DNA from: Phoronis australis
Lineage: Eukaryota; Phoronida; Phoronidae
DNA: 64,000 nucleotides
Direction: 5' to 3'
Assembly (NCBI GenBank): GCA_002633005.1
Contig: NMRA01000198.1
Location: 114,480 to 178,479, forward strand
Notes under the pieces: model-generated
Told to the model about the DNA's origin: nothing
What the model saw: the letters and a program-made list of their open reading frames with translations, nothing else
Database searches by the model: none
Made by a program: the position numbers and the translations under genes
In this document: positions 22,289-32,740 of the stretch, one piece after another
How positions within the stretch are numbered: position 1 is the stretch's first letter
Layout of the letters: each line of letters begins with the position of its first letter

Positions 22289-23726
22289 TTAAAGGAGAAT
22301 GCCACCCGATGTAATTAGTCTTTTTTACCGTCTCAATCGGTCTATATCCATATCGCCTCTTATGCGGTCGACTTCACCTTGCTTGCCAAAGAACTATCCA
22401 TACGTTCCGTTGCCTGTGCATGTTCACGGCGCCTCTCTAGTATTTCTTAATCAGTGTATTCCAGTTCGAACTGATAGCCTGTGGAACTAACGATACGACC
22501 CGTGAAGTCTTCGTCGGATGAGCTCTTGATTAAGTTGGGACTGGCGCCGGGCGAGTTGCTATGTAGACGTCTATTATTCTGCGTTCTGTTTCAAAATGAA
22601 TTGTTCTCATCCTCACCAATGCTTATATAAAACTGAAACAAAGTTTGTCTCACTAGATGCAATTTGTAATGCCTTTGCAGTATTCGTGAGTGCAAATGTT
22701 GAGAAGCCAGCCATGAATAAACCACTGCGTCACCGGCTTTTGATGCCGGCAATAAAGGTCATTGACCTGTCACCGAGGTCGTGTGTGCGCATGCTAATTC
22801 AGTGTTTGCTGACAGAAAGCTGTTGTGAAACAATTACTCGACGTTATATGCTATGGTCACATGTTAGAGGATTCTTTATTTAGAAATACAAATACATCAT
22901 TCAAATCATTGTTACTGTACAACCTTTGCCTTGACGGTCTGTGGAAGGGGAACCCGACTTCGCCGCCCCCGAACAGTGGCGGATCTAGGATACCATAAGG
23001 AGGGCCCAAGATGTTGCCTCGGAGAATTGGGCAAAGCGCAATTGTATGCACAGGNACCATTATAGTCTTTTCGTGACTGGAGGTTAAGTTTCCAACTCAA
23101 GCTGGTTTATGTTCGCGCCAGTCCCGGCGGCCGTGATGGGCATGATTGGGTTCCGAGCCACTGGCCGGGATAACAAGTCAGTCCGGCCGCGACGGGCCCG
23201 TCGATTGGGTTCCGATCCACTGGCCGAGATAACGAGCCTTTTGTGTGTTTAGGACTCAAAAAATCACAAGTCTAAACAACAAAGATCTAGGTTCTCCTGT
23301 CTGTATTTTACGGAAAAATACTCCGAATTTATCTGCGAACAGACCCCAAACTCCTGCTACGGACCTTTGTAAATTGGCCTGCCGAACTTTGCAGGCTACG
23401 CTGTGTCCAAATACCAATAAATCAGCGAAATAAAACAACACGTTTTTATAAGAACTCGGTATATTTTTAAGGGTTTTACATCGAAATTTGATGATTTATT
23501 GGCGTTAAACGATGAATTCATGCCATAAGCTGACACCAGTAACCCGTGTTTCGAACTGCTAAACAGACTGCGTGTGAAACTAATCATCACGTCATTGCAT
23601 AATTTCAATACCATCCGTCTGTCGTCAGGTGTCAGGTAAAGCAACCGAACGTGCCCTTATCGAGTAGAACTGCTGGATCTAAACTGATACAAAATAGGTT
23701 GTTTTTTGGGTGTCATTCTCCTCTAA
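22289..23726. mobile_element. TTAA-flanked element, second locus (copy A)
   Basis: It begins TTAA-AGGAGAATGCCACCC and ends GGGTGTCATTCTCCT-CTAA, the right TTAA being mutated. The body matches the 3.4-6.5 kb composite, including the broken minus-strand motif peptide at 22378-22560 and a 95-codon plus frame (22596-22883) that is broken in the first locus. A hAT-type end (CAGTGGCGGATCTAGG) lies inside at 22974, followed by N 23055 that stands for about 140 bp present in copy B. Confidence 0.65.
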
Positions 23727-24295
23727 GTGACGTCCGTATTAGTCTAAATCAGTGGTTAACTCGGTCTACGAGTTCTCATGACCTCCACTGGGGGCGCCAG
23801 CATACGTGTGATAACATCAGGTGAACAAAAGGGTCTTGGCCAACATTCACCATTCTGCAAAAGTATTTCACTAAGCGGTAGGCCTGTCGCGTTTCTGAAT
23901 GTAAGTGTTACTGAACAACTGTTGTAAATGCCTACTCAGATCAATCCCCGAACCGGGAATCTAACCTGGACCAGCCATGTACGCCTGTATGGTTGTAGTT
24001 TTATAAGAAGTGAGTTGAAAGGGGTCTGAATGGAAGTTAAATTGGTGATTTTCGACATGACTGTGACTGTGGCCGCTTGTGGACTTCGACTTCAGAGTTC
24101 AGTCTTATCCCACCTAACTACTTTGGAAACAAGTCGGATATAATGTTCCTTGGTATTGAGAATGATGTAATAACTTCAGTGCAGGTTCACTAGTTATACC
24201 TCACGGAATCCGACTGTTAACGTTAGCCAGATGGAACACACCATTGACAGCAAATGTCTAGAGACTAGACTTGACCACAGGCGAATACACGTGTT

Positions 24296-24417
24296 TGTTG
24301 CATCGTTAGTTAGTCTAATAAAACAAGTATTAAATCAGGAACTAACGTGTATTGTGTATGTCAGACGATCGACAAACCAGAAGTGACTCCTTACATTTAT
24401 ACTACACGAATGTAACA
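24296..24417 (-). repeat. 122 bp LTR in duplicate copy A
   Basis: It matches the 3' LTR at 27309-27430 with about four substitutions and is bounded by TGTT...AACA. It is probably the allelic image of that LTR, not an independent solo LTR, because its flanks match on both sides. Confidence 0.8.
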
Positions 24418-24785
24418 ACGCTACACTCCTCCCATACTACAGAGTGAAGTGTCCTACTCAATACAAGTTCCTGAAGATCTAAACAGAACGTGACAACTTG
24501 CTAATAAAGGTTAATTAAGTGGTACCTAAGATCTAGTGCAAACTGGTACACTAAATGAAAACAGGAGTAAACAACTACATGCTACTTGAATGCTAGAATA
24601 ATCTTAAACAAGTAAGAACAAGAACTTAATTACTAACTCTAAAGTCTATGTGATCAACACTGTTTGTAATAGTCTCTCGCACACAATCGGATTGACGGCA
24701 ACTAACGGGTTAGTACATAGTCCTTTAAATAGTCTGGCGGACGTCGGTCACGATTGGGTCCGGAGGTTTGCGATGTAGCTGGAAT

Positions 24786-24891
24786 NNNNNNNNNNNNNNN
24801 NNNNNNNNNNNNNNNNNNNNNNNNNNNNNNNNNNNNNNNNNNNNNNNNNNNNNNNNNNNNNNNNNNNNNNNNNNNNNNNNNNNNNNNNNNN
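24786..24891. other. Assembly gap, 106 N
   Basis: A run of N flanked by the long direct repeats 22019-24785 and 24892-27798. The true gap may be negative, meaning an overlap. Confidence 0.99.
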
Positions 24892-25161
24892 AAAAATATA
24901 AGGGGAGAGAGGATCACCTTGTCGACATCCGCGTTCTAGTATGAAGTTGTCTGACAGAAATCCATTTTGTATGACACGGGCAATTGGTTTATTATAAAAA
25001 GTTCTTATATATCTAATGATAATGGTTTTGAAATTGAAATTATTCAAGACTTTGAATATAAAGTCCCAGGAAACACTATCAAAAGCCTTTTGAGGATTGA
25101 CGATAGTCATGATACATAGAATTATCCAAATTTATCTGTGACTCGTCTGATGCTAGCCTAC

Positions 25162-26739
25162 TTAAAGGAGAATGCCACCCGATGTAATTAGTCTTTTTTA
25201 CCGTCTCAATCGGTCTATATCCATATCGCCTCTTATGCGGTCGACTTCACCTTGCTTGCCAAAGAACTATCCATACGTTCCGTTGCCTGTGCATGTTCAC
25301 GGCGCCTCTCTAGTATTTCTTAATCAGTGTATTCCAGTTCGAACTGATAGCCTGTGGAACTAACGATACGACCCGTGAAGTCTTCGTCGGATGAGCTCTT
25401 GATTAAGTTGGGACTGGCGCCGGGCGAGTTGCTATGTAGACGTCTATTATTCTGCGTTCTGTTTCAAAATGAATTGTTCTCATCCTCACCAATGCTTATA
25501 TAAAACTGAAACAAAGTTTGTCTCACTAGATGCAATTTGTAATGCCTTTGCAGTATTCGTGAGTGCAAATGTTGAGAAGCCAGCCATGAATAAACCACTG
25601 CGTCACCGGCTTTTGATGCCGGCAATAAAGGTCATTGACCTGTCACCGAGGTCGTGTGTGCGCATGCTAATTCAGTGTTTGCTGACAGAAAGCTGTTGTG
25701 AAACAATTACTCGACGTTATATGCTATGGTCACATGTTAGAGGATTCTTTATTTAGAAATACAAATACATCATTCAAATCATTGTTACTGTACAACCTTT
25801 GCCTTGACGGTCTGTGGAAGGGGAACCCGACTTCGCCGCCCCCGAACAGTGGCGGATCTAGGATACCATAAGGAGGGCCCAAGATGTTGCCTCGGAGAAT
25901 TGGGCAAAGCGCAATTGTATGCACAGGCGGCCCGAAAGTCGCGGGGGCTGGCGATGTTGACCTGGTGTTGCCAAATTCTACCGGAAGACTAAAAAAATAA
26001 ATAACGAGAACGCGATTCCGCTGCGCTNAGGCTAATTCACATAAATACGTGCACATTATTTTTTTGGCTTACCATTATAGTCTTTTCGTGACTGGAGGTT
26101 AAGTTTCCAACTCAAGCTAGTTTATGTTCGCGCCAGACCCGGCGGGCGTGACGGGCATGATTGGGTTCCGAAACACTTGCCGGGATAACAAGTCAGTCCG
26201 GCCGCGCCGGCCCGTCGATTGGGTTCCGATCCACTGGCCGAGATATCGAGCCTTTTGTGTGTTTAGGACCCAAAAAATCACAAGCCTAAACAACAAAGAT
26301 CTAGGTTCTTCTGTCTGTATTTTACGGAAAAATAATCCGAATTTATCTGCGAACAGACCCCAAACTCCTGCTACGGACCTTGGTAAATTGGCCTGCCGAA
26401 CTTTGCAGGCTACGCTGTGTCCAAACACCAATAAATCAGCGAAATAAAACAACACGTTTTTATAAGAACTCGGTATATTTTTAAGGGTTTTACATCGAAG
26501 TTTGATGATTTATTGGCGTTAAACGATGAATTCATGCGATAAGCTGACACCAGTAACCCGTGTTGCGAACTGCTAAACAGACTGCTTGTGAAACTAATCA
26601 TCACGTCATTGCATAATTTCAATACATCCGTCTGTCGTCAGGTGTCAGGTAACGCAACCGAACGTGCCCTTATCGAGTAGAACTGCAGGATCTAAATTGA
26701 TACAAAATAGGTTGTTTTTTGGGTGGCATTCTCCTCTAA
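25162..26739. mobile_element. TTAA-flanked element, second locus (copy B)
   Basis: This is the fuller version of 22289-23726. It begins TTAA-AGGAGAATGCCACCC and ends GGGTGGCATTCTCCT-CTAA. It includes about 140 bp missing from copy A and a single N at 26028. The minus strand at 26040-26120 keeps a WKLNLQS peptide that matches WKLNFQSMKYYA of the first locus (minus strand near 4500 and 5760), a hint of a second coding exon of the original element. Confidence 0.65.
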
Positions 26740-27308
26740 GTGACGTTCGTATTAGTCTAAATCAGTGGTTAACTCGGTTTACGAGTTCTCATGACCTCCA
26801 CTGGGGGCGCCAGCATACGTGTGATAACATCAGGTGGACAAAAGGGTCTTGGCCAACAGTCACCATTCTGCAAAAGTATTTCACTAAGCGGTAGGCCTGT
26901 CGCGTTTCTGAATGTAAGTGTTACTGAACAACTGTTGTAAATGCCTACTCAGATCAATCCCCGAACCGGGAATCTAACCTGGACCAGCCATGTACTCCTG
27001 TATGGTTGTACTTTTATGAAAAGTGAGTTGAAAGGGGTCTGAATGGAAGTTAAATTGGTGATTTTCGACATGACTGTGACTGTGGCCGCTTGTGGACTTC
27101 GATTTCAGAGTTCAGTCTTATCCCACCTAACTACTTTGGAAACAAGTCGGATATAATGTTCCCTGGTTTTGAGAATGATGTAATAACTTCAGTGCAGGTT
27201 CACTATTTAAACCTCACGGAGTCCGACTGTTAACGTTAGCCAGATGGAACACACCATTGACAGCAAATGTCTAGAGACTAGACTTGACCACAGGCGAATA
27301 CACGTGTT

Positions 27309-27430
27309 TGTTGCATCGTTAGTTAGTCTAATAAAACAAGTATTAAATCAGGAACTAACGTGTATTGTGTATGTCAGACGATCGACGTACCAGAAGTGAC
27401 TCCTTACATTTATACTATTCGAATGTAACA
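27309..27430 (-). repeat. 3' LTR
   Basis: 122 bp, TGTT...AACA, identical in length to the 5' LTR with 6 differences. This is very short for a gypsy-type LTR. Confidence 0.9.
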
Positions 27431-27433
27431 ACG

Positions 27434-27450
27434 CTACACTCCTCCCATAC
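27434..27450 (-). promoter_or_regulatory. Polypurine tract
   Basis: On the minus strand, ATGGGAGGAGTGTAG lies just before the 3' LTR, where plus-strand priming of reverse transcription occurs in this class. The tract is interrupted by pyrimidines. Confidence 0.5.
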
Positions 27451-27666
27451 TACAGAGTGAAGTGTCCTACTCAATACAAGTTCCTGAAGATCTAAACAAA
27501 ACGTGACAACTTGCTAATAAAGGTTAATTAAGTGGTACCTAAGATCTAGTGCGAACTGGTACACTAAATGAAAACAGAAGTAAACAACTACATGCTACTT
27601 GAATGCTAGAATAATCTTAAACAAGTAAGAACAAGAACTTAATTACTTACTCTAAAGTCTATGTGA

Positions 27667-30090
27667 TCAACACTGTTTGTAATAGTCTCTCGCACACAAT
27701 CGGATTGACGGCAAATAACGGGTTAGTACATAGTCCTTTAAATAGCCTGGCGGACGTCGGTCACGATTGGGTCCGGAGGTTTGCGATGTAGCTGGAATAT
27801 CATCACTTGGGGAACTGGGACTGGATGTAGACAGTCTCTTGGTAGATGTAGAAGATGTTGTAGTATCGGTCGGGGTAGATCCATCTTCGTTGTCTTCTTC
27901 GTTGATGTCGATGTTACCGTGGATCTGTCGGAAGTGTGAGGAATTACGGGTTATTATCTGTTGTCCTCGTTGTGCTGTAATCATGATACCTTTCTTATCA
28001 GTGACAGTGAAAGGTGACGGTTGGAACGGCGGCGTTGTTTTGTTCAACTTGGGTTGCTTCACTAGCACGTGATCTCCTGGTTGCAGATTCGAAGTCTGTG
28101 TATGTTGGCGGTTATCAGCATACGACTTCATCTTGGCCTTGCTGGAGGTGTCATTCTCAACGATGCGATTGTGAACTGAATCGTTGTTGGGACACTGAGG
28201 TATGGTGGGTAGACCAATGTTCATCTGTCGACCAGTGAGGTCTTCAAACAGAGATGTCTTGGTAGAGGAGTGAGGCGTCGCTCTGTACTGGGAGAGAAAC
28301 GTGGGAAGTTGCGTCTTCCAATTCTCTTGGGCTGCAGTTGCTGCTCGTATGTACTTATTCAGAGTTCGCTTGAATCTCTCTGCTTCGCCATTTGCTTCTG
28401 GCCACAACGGCGTAACTTTCTTGTGAACGATTCCAAACTGTTGGGCGAAGGCTGAGAACTCGTGGCTGCTGAATAGCGGTCCATTGTCGGTCTTGAGCTT
28501 GTGAGGGTTGCCTTGTCGAGGAAAGATCATCTCGAGTTTCGGAATCACAGTCTTAGCTGAAGTAGATGAGGCGATTTCTACTTCTGGATATCTGCTGTAT
28601 TCATATATAACTACAAGAAGATATTCTCCCGTAGGAAATGGACCCGCAAAATCGTGTCTCAGTGTCAGTGCACGGCTTGCATACGAGATGACTTTGTCAT
28701 CTTGCATCATGACAGCCCCTAGGCCAACTGGGCTTGCATCGACTATTATTTCGGTTTTCTTCTGATGGTCGAAATATGCAAGCACTGAGGTACTTGTCAG
28801 CGCATCCTTCAGGTTATTGAAAGCTGTCTCTTCATCTTTGCCCCATGACCATGTGACGTCTTTCTTGGTGAGACGTCGTAACGGTTCAAGAATGGTGGCA
28901 TAATGACGAATAAATCTGGAAAGGTACTGCACCATTCCGAGTAGAGATCGAACTTCTGCAGATGAGGAAGGAGTATTCATGTCGATGAGGGCCTGAGTCT
29001 TGGACGGTTGTGGAGATATGCCTTGTACACCAAACGTACGGCCATAGCAGGTTAGTTGATTCTCAGAGAATAGGCACTTCCCTTTGTTGAGCTTAGCACC
29101 ACTGTCGTTCAGCCTCTTCAGTGTTGCTTGTAGGCTTGCATCGTGGTCCATCTGGGTTTTGCCGAAGACAATTATGTCGTCTGAGAGGTTCTTGGCACCT
29201 GGGATGTTCTGAAGTAACTGTGCAATAGTATTCTGAAACAATTCAGCTGCAGTGTTGACTCCAGACAGTAATCTCTTGTATCGTCGTAGACCAACATGTG
29301 TTGTAAATGTGGTGATGAAACGACTTTTTTCGTCCAACTCTAGTTGATGGTAGGCACTTGACATGTCTAACTTGCTGAAGACTGTAGCCGCATTCAGGTC
29401 ATGGACAAGGTCATCAATAGTCGGCATGATGTGCTTGGTTCGTTTGATCGCTTTATTGGCTTCTCTCATGTCGACACACAGTCGTACGCCTTCTTTCTTG
29501 GGTATTACTACAACTCGACTAATCCATGGGGTGGGGCCGTTGACTTCCTCAATCACGTCGAGATCGGTCAGTCGTGCAATTTCTTGTTCGACATCTTTTT
29601 GCACGTGAAATGGAATGCGTCGATGCCTCTGAGTTATCGGTTGTATGGTGTCATCGATGTGGAGCTTGATCTTGACATCTTTGAGTTTGCCAATGCCTGG
29701 AGAAAACTGAGGAGAATACTCTTCGCTCTCCGGGATGGATGACTGGAAGGCATACTGGATGAGACCAAGTGCTTCAGCGGTTTGTCTACAAAGCAAGCTG
29801 CAAGTGGGACGGTCTGGTCGAATCAGGTAGAAGGTCGCCATGCATTTAGAGCCATTATACGCCACTTCCGTTTTGAAGGAGCCCACTACGTCGAGGCATG
29901 CATCTTGTGCGTATGCGTAAATCTTCGTCGAGCGGGGTTGTAGTGTAGGTCTCTCAGGAAAGTGCTGTAGCATGGACTCTGGAATAATATTCACTGAAGC
30001 TCTCGTATCTACAATGAATTCTACTGATGTATCAAGGAGTGAAATATTGACCCTCAGGACCTTGCCTTCGACAGTATGAGCAGTGAACAC
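27667..30090 (-). pseudogene. Retrotransposon pol: protease, reverse transcriptase, partial RNase H, integrase core
   Basis: The frame is open for 807 codons after the gag stop. Domains in order: aspartic protease near residues 20-100, with the active site reading DTRAS where DTGAS is expected; reverse transcriptase about 170-400, with FSKLDMSSAYHQ and the catalytic box NLSDDIIVFG (Ser-Asp-Asp is usual in the K02A2.6-like group); the start of RNase H (IIVDASPVGLGAVM, ASRALT); then, at about 28660, an abrupt in-frame jump into the integrase core (DFAGPFPTGEYLLVVI, TDNGPLFSS, PEANGEAERF), which keeps the D, D and E residues. The rest of RNase H and the integrase HHCC finger are deleted. The C-terminal tail is Ser/Thr-rich. 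The deletion and the Gly-to-Arg change argue against autonomous function. Confidence 0.9.
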
Positions 30091-30936
30091 TTATTCGGAG
30101 TCGGAATCGCTGTCGTGCTCACCAGTGTCTTCTCGACCGATTTGGCTGACTTGCTTTGATCTGCATACTTGTGCGAAATTTCCAACTTTTCCACAGTTCA
30201 GACAGTCTCTTCCTTTTGCAGGACACATGGTGTTCGCAGCATGAGGAAAATCTCCACCACAGTTTCGACACACTCGGTTTCGTTTTCGCCAGTTGTTGTT
30301 GGGCTTGTAGTTGTTACTGGTGTGGGTCTGCCCCGATGACGTTCGCTTCGGGACTCGCGAGTTAAATTGTTTCTTGGGTCTGTGCTGGTCCTGTGGTTTG
30401 AACTGATGGGGCGACTGTGATTTGTGCTTGTGCAATGTTAGTGAGTTGACACCCTTTTCAGTGTCACTGGCACGTTGTTTGGTGAGTTCGAGAGCGTGCG
30501 CTTCGTCAAGAGCTTGTGTCAGCGTCATGTAGTCTCGTAGGCCACGACGGCAGAGTCGAGTGGAGGTACACCCATGAAGAATCTGTGTTAAGATCTCACA
30601 ATCTGTGTCATGAAAGTCACATGTGGCTGCAAGTGTTCTCAAGCGAGTGTGGAACGAGTCGATTATCTCTGATGGTTCCTGCACCGCTTGCCTGAATTTG
30701 TATGTTTCATATGCAGTGTTTTGCTTAGGCGTGAAGTAAGTAGTGAGAAGGCATCTTCTTCACCCTGTTGAGCGTCTGTCATGCTATCATAGATATCGAA
30801 CCCCTCATCGCTAATGTAATGTAGTAATAGGGCTTTCTTACGTTTATTGTCAGTAATGTCTAAGGCTAAAAGCATGTTATCAAACTTGTTTAGCCATTTC
30901 ATCCACCAACGGGGGAAAGGCAGGTAGGGCTGTCAT
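30091..30936 (-). pseudogene. Retrotransposon gag with zinc knuckles, frameshifted
   Basis: A probable start ATG is at 30936 (MTALPAFPP). The frame then breaks near 30910, resumes as KWLNKFDNMLLALDITD, and breaks again near 30740; from about 30720 to the stop it is open (FRQAVQEPSEIIDSFHTRLR). The C-terminal part has a basic, Gln-rich linker and two CCHC-like knuckles. The first reads CRNCGGDFPHAANTMC, with wider spacing than standard. The second reads CLNCGKVGNFAQVC, with Asn in place of the zinc-binding His. It ends in acidic HDSDSDSE and UAA at 30093-30091, followed directly and in the same frame by pol. Capsid and nucleocapsid roles are inferred from the family. Confidence 0.8.
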
Positions 30937-31059
30937 ATCAATAGCACGGACTCGGAGTGTACGGGCGAGTACAGCTAAAATACACTGCAAACGTCAGTTC
31001 GTGACAGTTTATGTAGGAATAACACGTATCCCTGTGACTTCTCCGTTGTTACTGGGGTC

Positions 31060-31079
31060 TTGTCTATCCTCGTCGCCAG
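31060..31079 (-). promoter_or_regulatory. Candidate primer-binding site
   Basis: Immediately inside the 5' LTR the minus strand reads CTGGCGACGAGGATAG. The TGG start fits pairing with a tRNA CCA end. I cannot name the tRNA without a search. Confidence 0.45.
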
Positions 31080-31201
31080 TGTTGCATCGTTAGTTAGTCT
31101 AATAAAAGAAGCATTAAATCAGGAACTAACGTGTGTTGTATATGTCAGACGATCGACGTACCGGAAGTGACTCCTTACATTTATACTACTCGAATGTAAC
31201 A
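31080..31201 (-). repeat. 5' LTR
   Basis: 122 bp, TGTTACATTCGAG...GATGCAACA on the minus strand. It carries a TATAAATG phrase (minus strand, near 31180) that could serve as a TATA box. Confidence 0.9.
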
Positions 31202-31382
31202 CTCTAGTGTTGTTGGTCACTTTATACTAGGGAAAATGAGAAACGAACAACAGGACAAGGAATAATATTGATGAATGTAACAACTCAATAACAAGCCTAC
31301 TATTCAGTGGATAAGACAGTGACCACCATCTCTAGCTGGCCCCAGTAGAAACGATGAAGCTCCTCTTGGAGTTTTATTCATT

Positions 31383-31632
31383 GAAAGATTTTCGGTGAAT
31401 TATGCCTCACACTGATTAAAACATCAAAGTCATGCGCACAGAGGAACACCTTAGATGCCCATTGATGTCTTCAATTTCTTCCAACTCAAACAAATACTCC
31501 CGTAATCAAACTTTTTCTTCGATCAGTCCTTCATTCAGTTGCCCAAATCGTCAACTGGCCAGTTTTACACTGCGCTCCCTCCTATTTTTACCGCGCTCGC
31601 CAGTGTGAGGCATAATTAGCCGGAAATCTTTC
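31383..31632. mobile_element. 250 bp MITE-like element with 32 bp inverted ends
   Basis: GAAAGATTTTCGGTGAATTA at 31383 continues through TGCCTCACACTG to 31414. It is matched in reverse complement by 31601-31632 (CAGTGTGAGGCATAATTAGC, then CGGAAATCTTTC) with three mismatches. No coding capacity and no clear target duplication were seen, so the superfamily is undecided. Confidence 0.65.
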
Positions 31633-31894
31633 GGTGTATGTTACTGTTAGTGGATGAAATTTGTTATCCATGTCAGGGACCATTATATCCGAGCAGATCG
31701 AGTCCTATTTTGCAATTCTGTAACTACAGAATTTCTGCACAAGCTAATGAAACATATTTCCCATCTGCAGTGCTAAAATTGGCCAGTGAATAAAATTTTA
31801 CAGCCGTTAGTCAACTCACTTGATCACAGATTATTCTTCTTCATCAACCATGCTAGTAAAAATTGAAAGTCTTGTTATTTATATTTAGTTTCAG

Positions 31895-32680
31895 ATGGTG
31901 AACTGTAATACTCCACTGAAAAAGGCAAGGTCAAAGACATGCGTATTATGTGGCAAACTGTTGTTCTCTGACTCTCACGCACACAAAGTTAAAAATTGCT
32001 GCATTAAAGCAGACTGAGGTACTTGTTTTTTTTTGCACCCGTTTACATTCAATTCAACAATGATTTGCTGGACACTAGGCCAGTGTTTATCTGCAGCTCA
32101 TGCATTTCGTTTTGTTTAAAACTCACGTAGCTGCAGAAATCGGTAAGAATGGAGGTCATTGCTTAGTCTGAAGATGTACAGAAGCACGTAGTAATTGATT
32201 TGCCACCTGTTTCTGAGAAGAGGCCAACTGGAGCAAAGAGATTTTTAAATTTTGAGTCCGAGTTAGTTGACCATGGGTATTCAGTATCTGAGGATTATCA
32301 ACAATGCAACTCATTCTTCTCAAACATGTCTAAAGATTCAACTGAGCAAATTGATCGGAAACTCTTGTTTAAAATCAGTACATCTTTGGAAGATCTTTGG
32401 AAGACTTCAGACAAAAGTGTGCTTAGACTTCCCATGAGGGACCTGGATGACAAGCCGCTTCTTGGAAAATTGTGAAAGAAGTGGAAAATCGTTCACATGG
32501 GCTAGCACTTCTGTTATTATGTGTCATTTACTACAAATTGGTATGACTAAGAATGACTTCACTGCAACCATAAAGTATGGGATACATGCACATATAGATG
32601 TTTGTCAAAAACCTCAACTGTTCGCTGTACAGAGGCTATTGGCTGCTGCGTGCATTCGTCATCATGTTGGCAATGGTGTA
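31895..32680 (+). pseudogene. Unrecognised gene fragment, probably two exons, decayed
   Basis: After an acceptor-like TTAGTTTCAG the plus strand opens at ATG 31895 with MVNCNTPLKKARSKT, CVLCGKLLFSDSHAHKVKNC and a stop at 32015-32017. The Cys/His spacing resembles a zinc-binding finger. After a second acceptor-like ATTGCTTAG a frame from 32167 reads SEDVQKHVVIDLPPVSEKRP, then LWKTSDKSVLRLPMRDLDDK, and ends at 32475. A shifted frame carries on as CHLLQIGMTKNDFTATIKYG and QLFAVQRLLAAACIRHHVGN up to a GTAAGC donor near 32678. Composition and the smooth hand-over between frames suggest real coding sequence with a frameshift and stops. I do not recognise the family; a transposon-borne or multicopy gene is possible. 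Confidence 0.4.
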
Positions 32681-32740
32681 AGCTCGAACATTTTTCATTT
32701 CAAGAGAAGGATCAAGTTTATAGCTTATAATTGTTTTTAG

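Larger units (their letters stand above)
22019..24785 (+). repeat. Duplicate segment, copy A, before the 106-N gap
   Basis: It matches 24892-27798 at nearly every base across unrelated features in a row: LINE, TTAA element, host DNA, LTR and the 3' end of the retrotransposon pol. The main length difference (about 140 bp) is the stretch replaced by the single N at 23055. It is very likely the allelic end of the contig on the other side of the gap. Confidence 0.9.
24892..27798 (+). repeat. Duplicate segment, copy B, after the gap
   Basis: This is the partner of 22019-24785 and continues at its right end into the intact body of the LTR retrotransposon. Contents in order: LINE polymerase fragment (minus, to 25110), TTAA element (25162-26739), host DNA, LTR and pol 3' end. 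Confidence 0.9.
27309..31201 (-). mobile_element. Ty3/gypsy-type LTR retrotransposon, full-length but internally deleted
   Basis: Two 122 bp LTRs (27309-27430 and 31080-31201) flank a minus-strand gag and pol. The LTRs begin TGTT and end AACA and differ at 6 of 122 positions (about 5%), so the insertion is not recent. Inside the 5' LTR edge is CTGGCGACGAGGATAG, a plausible primer-binding site; before the 3' LTR is the purine tract GGGAGGAG. The pol resembles the K02A2.6-like gypsy group common in invertebrates. An in-frame UAA separates gag from pol, gag has at least one frameshift, and pol lacks most of RNase H and the integrase zinc finger. No 4-6 bp target duplication is visible at the outer ends. 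Confidence 0.9.

Noticed and set aside
22596-22883. 95-codon plus-strand frame repeated at 25469-25756
   Set aside because: The repeated occurrence is due to the assembly duplication, and the same frame is broken in the 4.0 and 5.3 kb copies, so no coding constraint is shown.
24296-24417. An independent solo LTR
   Set aside because: Its flanks are identical to those of the 27309-27430 LTR, so it is the same locus seen twice.
27767-29742. Plus-strand open frames of 60-113 codons opposite the retrotransposon pol
   Set aside because: They are antisense shadows of the long minus-strand pol frame, with no domain resemblance.
31202-31211. GTGTT near the right LTR as a target-site duplication of GTGTT at 27304-27308
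   Set aside because: It lies five bases away from the LTR edge (CTCTA intervenes), so it does not qualify unless the boundary is wrong.
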